DNA from: Streptomyces lichenis
Lineage (GTDB): Bacteria; Actinomycetota; Actinomycetes; Streptomycetales; Streptomycetaceae
Direction: 5' to 3'
Assembly (NCBI RefSeq): GCF_023218175.1
Contig: NZ_JALPTH010000011.1
Location: forward strand, 124,001 to 188,000
Length of the DNA: 64,000 bases
A program made the translations under genes and the position numbers. The notes under the pieces were generated by a model. It was not told the DNA's origin. It searched no databases and was given only the letters and a program-made list of their open reading frames with translations. Below, piece by piece: positions 62,579 to 64,000 of this stretch (the stretch's first letter is position 1; the number at the start of each line of letters is the position of its first letter).

Positions 62579-62646
62579 CGCAATGAACTTTGCGTTACGC
62601 CGCCGCAGGAGCTACCGTGCGACTATCGCAAGGAAACTTGCGATAG
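62579..62646. promoter_or_regulatory. Two operator palindromes of the TetR/esterase pair
   Basis: CGCAA-N6-TTGCG occurs at 62579-62594 and 62627-62642, centres 48 bp apart. The second is within a perfect 10-4-10 inverted repeat, CTATCGCAAG-GAAA-CTTGCGATAG (62623-62646). They fill the gap between the TetR start and the esterase GTG. Confidence 0.75.
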
Positions 62647-62664
62647 GGCGGAAGGGGTGGTGGT

Positions 62665-64000
62665 GTGCGCACGGTCTCGACCCCATCGGGGCGCTGGCGC
62701 GGCAGGCAGGACGAGGGGGCCGTGGTCTTCCACGGCATCCACTACGCGCGCGCCGACCGGTTCGCCCCGCCGCGGCGGGCTCCGGCCGCCACGGGTGTCA
62801 CCGACGCGATCGCGCCCGGTCCGGTGGCGCCGCAACTGCCCTCCCGGCTCGAAGCCGTGATGGGTCCCGCCGCGCCGCTGCCGCAGTCGGAGGACTGCCT
62901 GACCGTCACCGTCACCGTCCCCGACAGGGACACGGATGAGGGGGCCGGTCCGGCGGCGGTGCTGGTCTGGCTGCACGGCGGGGCCTTCCTCAGCGGCAGC
63001 GGCGAGTGGAACCTGTACGACGCCACCCGGCTGGTGCACGAGACGGGCATCGTGGTCGTGTCGGTCGGTTACCGGCTCGGTGTCCTCGGCTACCTGCGCG
63101 CCCCGGGCATGGCACCGGGCAACCTGGGTCTGCTGGACCAGATCGCGGCCCTGGAGTGGGTACGGGAGAACATCGCGGCCTTCGGCGGCGACCCCGGCCG
63201 CGTCACGGTGGCCGGGCAGTCGGCCGGGGCGCACTCCGTCGCCGCCCTGCTCGGCATCGGCCGTGCCCGCCCGCTGTTCACCCGGGCGATCCTGCACAGC
63301 GCCCCTCTGGGTCTGGGTTTCCACACCCATCGGCGGGCCCTGCGCGCGGCCCGGCCCTTCCTCGCCGCGCTGTCCGGCGACCCGCGCACCGCCCCGGTCG
63401 CCGATGTGCTCGCGGCCCAGGCCAGGGCCGCCCGTACCCTGGCCGGACCGGCCGGGCTCAACTCCGCACCGCCCTACCTGCCGGTGGAGGCCATCCACCC
63501 CCTGCCGGCGGCCGGCCGGTGGCGGCGCGATGTCGTCCGGCACGCGCCCGGCCTCCAGGTGCTGATCGGCACCACGGCCGACGAGGCGGCGGCCTTCCAC
63601 CACCCGCACCCTTTCTTCACCCGCCTGCGCCGGCTGCCGGTACCGGGTCCCCAGGCCGCGGCGGCGCTGTCCGGGCTGGTGCAGCGCAAGACGTTCGACA
63701 GGCCGGCACGCGCCTTCGCCGACCTGCTGGCGGGGGCGGGTGCCGAGGTGTGGCGCTTCCGCTTCGGCCCGCTGCACCCGGACAACCCCTTCGGCGCCTG
63801 CCACTGCATCGAACTGCCCCTGTTCTTCGGCGACTCGGCGGCCTGGCGGCAGGCGCCGATGATCCGGCCGCTCACACCCGCGGAAGCGGCGGACGCCGGG
63901 GCGCGCACCCGCCGGTACTGGGGCGAGTTCGTCCGCACGGGCCGCATCGCCGACCCGGCGTGGCCTCGCCACCGGCCCGGATCCGACTCACCGCATCCGT
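62665..64000 (+). CDS. Type-B carboxylesterase, 3' end outside window
   Basis: The frame runs from a GTG at 62665 (AAGGGG upstream) to the window end without a stop; 445 residues are visible. It begins RTVSTPSGRWRGRQDEGAVV, then shows VLVWLHGGAFLSGSGEWN (oxyanion hole), the nucleophile elbow VTVAGQSAGAHSVAALLG (Ser in G-x-S-x-G) and CHCIELPLFFGD near the end with the catalytic His region. Type-B esterases hydrolyse carboxylic esters. It is probably repressed by the divergent TetR protein. Only the extreme C-terminus is missing. Confidence 0.88.
   Translation, partial: MRTVSTPSGRWRGRQDEGAVVFHGIHYARADRFAPPRRAPAATGVTDAIAPGPVAPQLPSRLEAVMGPAAPLPQSEDCLTVTVTVPDRDTDEGAGPAAVLVWLHGGAFLSGSGEWNLYDATRLVHETGIVVVSVGYRLGVLGYLRAPGMAPGNLGLLDQIAALEWVRENIAAFGGDPGRVTVAGQSAGAHSVAALLGIGRARPLFTRAILHSAPLGLGFHTHRRALRAARPFLAALSGDPRTAPVADVLAAQARAARTLAGPAGLNSAPPYLPVEAIHPLPAAGRWRRDVVRHAPGLQVLIGTTADEAAAFHHPHPFFTRLRRLPVPGPQAAAALSGLVQRKTFDRPARAFADLLAGAGAEVWRFRFGPLHPDNPFGACHCIELPLFFGDSAAWRQAPMIRPLTPAEAADAGARTRRYWGEFVRTGRIADPAWPRHRPGSDSPHP

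Overview
The window is very GC-rich actinomycete DNA. Codon use, GTG starts, GGAGG-type ribosome sites and the protein families all point to Streptomyces or a close relative, and the many accessory and decaying genes suggest a chromosomal arm or genomic island. Nothing here is from a database search; family names come from motifs and memory.

Left block (about 0.6-11.5 kb): a divergent sulfur/amino-acid uptake cluster. A polar amino-acid ABC permease and an FAD/NAD(P)-binding protein run leftwards. Rightwards come a probable leaderless leader peptide ending in a Cys-Cys pair, then an SsuD-like flavin monooxygenase, a GNAT acetyltransferase, a solute-binding lipoprotein, a permease, an ATPase, a second binding lipoprotein and a second SsuD-like monooxygenase. 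Import, N-acetylation and flavin-dependent oxidation together resemble the Bacillus S-alkylcysteine salvage operons. Next (11.5-17.5 kb) come a methyltransferase and a TetR regulator facing an NCS1 permease and a YtcJ-like amidohydrolase across three evenly spaced operator palindromes, then a secreted serine hydrolase.

From 17.7 to 25 kb there is a multiply broken pseudogene, two secreted proteins (SH3-like and DUF2599-like) with good terminators, and a 1321-residue HTH / STAND NTPase / transmembrane / WD40 protein.

From 25.2 to 51.0 kb the DNA is mosaic and is flanked by two direct copies (about 322 bp) of one segment. It holds remnants of a toxin gene, MocR-like, Mrr-like, Tn3-transposase, YcaO, methyltransferase, DUF721 (DciA-like) and flavin monooxygenase genes, and three tiny degenerate type I-E-like CRISPR arrays with no cas genes. 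Intact islands within it are a TetR/SDR divergent pair, a one-module polyketide synthase (KS-AT-DH-KR-ACP) with a membrane protein and an FAD oxidoreductase, a DUF2255 protein, a large LuxR regulator with an MFS exporter and a carotenoid oxygenase, and a ParE-like toxin/antitoxin pair.

The right block (52.2-64 kb) is ordinary metabolism again: an SDR, a thiamine-dependent pyruvate oxidase-like enzyme with an FMN-binding glutamate synthase-like protein, an alpha/beta hydrolase, a protein with inositol polyphosphate kinase motifs, an Lrp regulator facing a Cys/Met-metabolism PLP enzyme, and a TetR regulator facing a type-B carboxylesterase cut by the window end.
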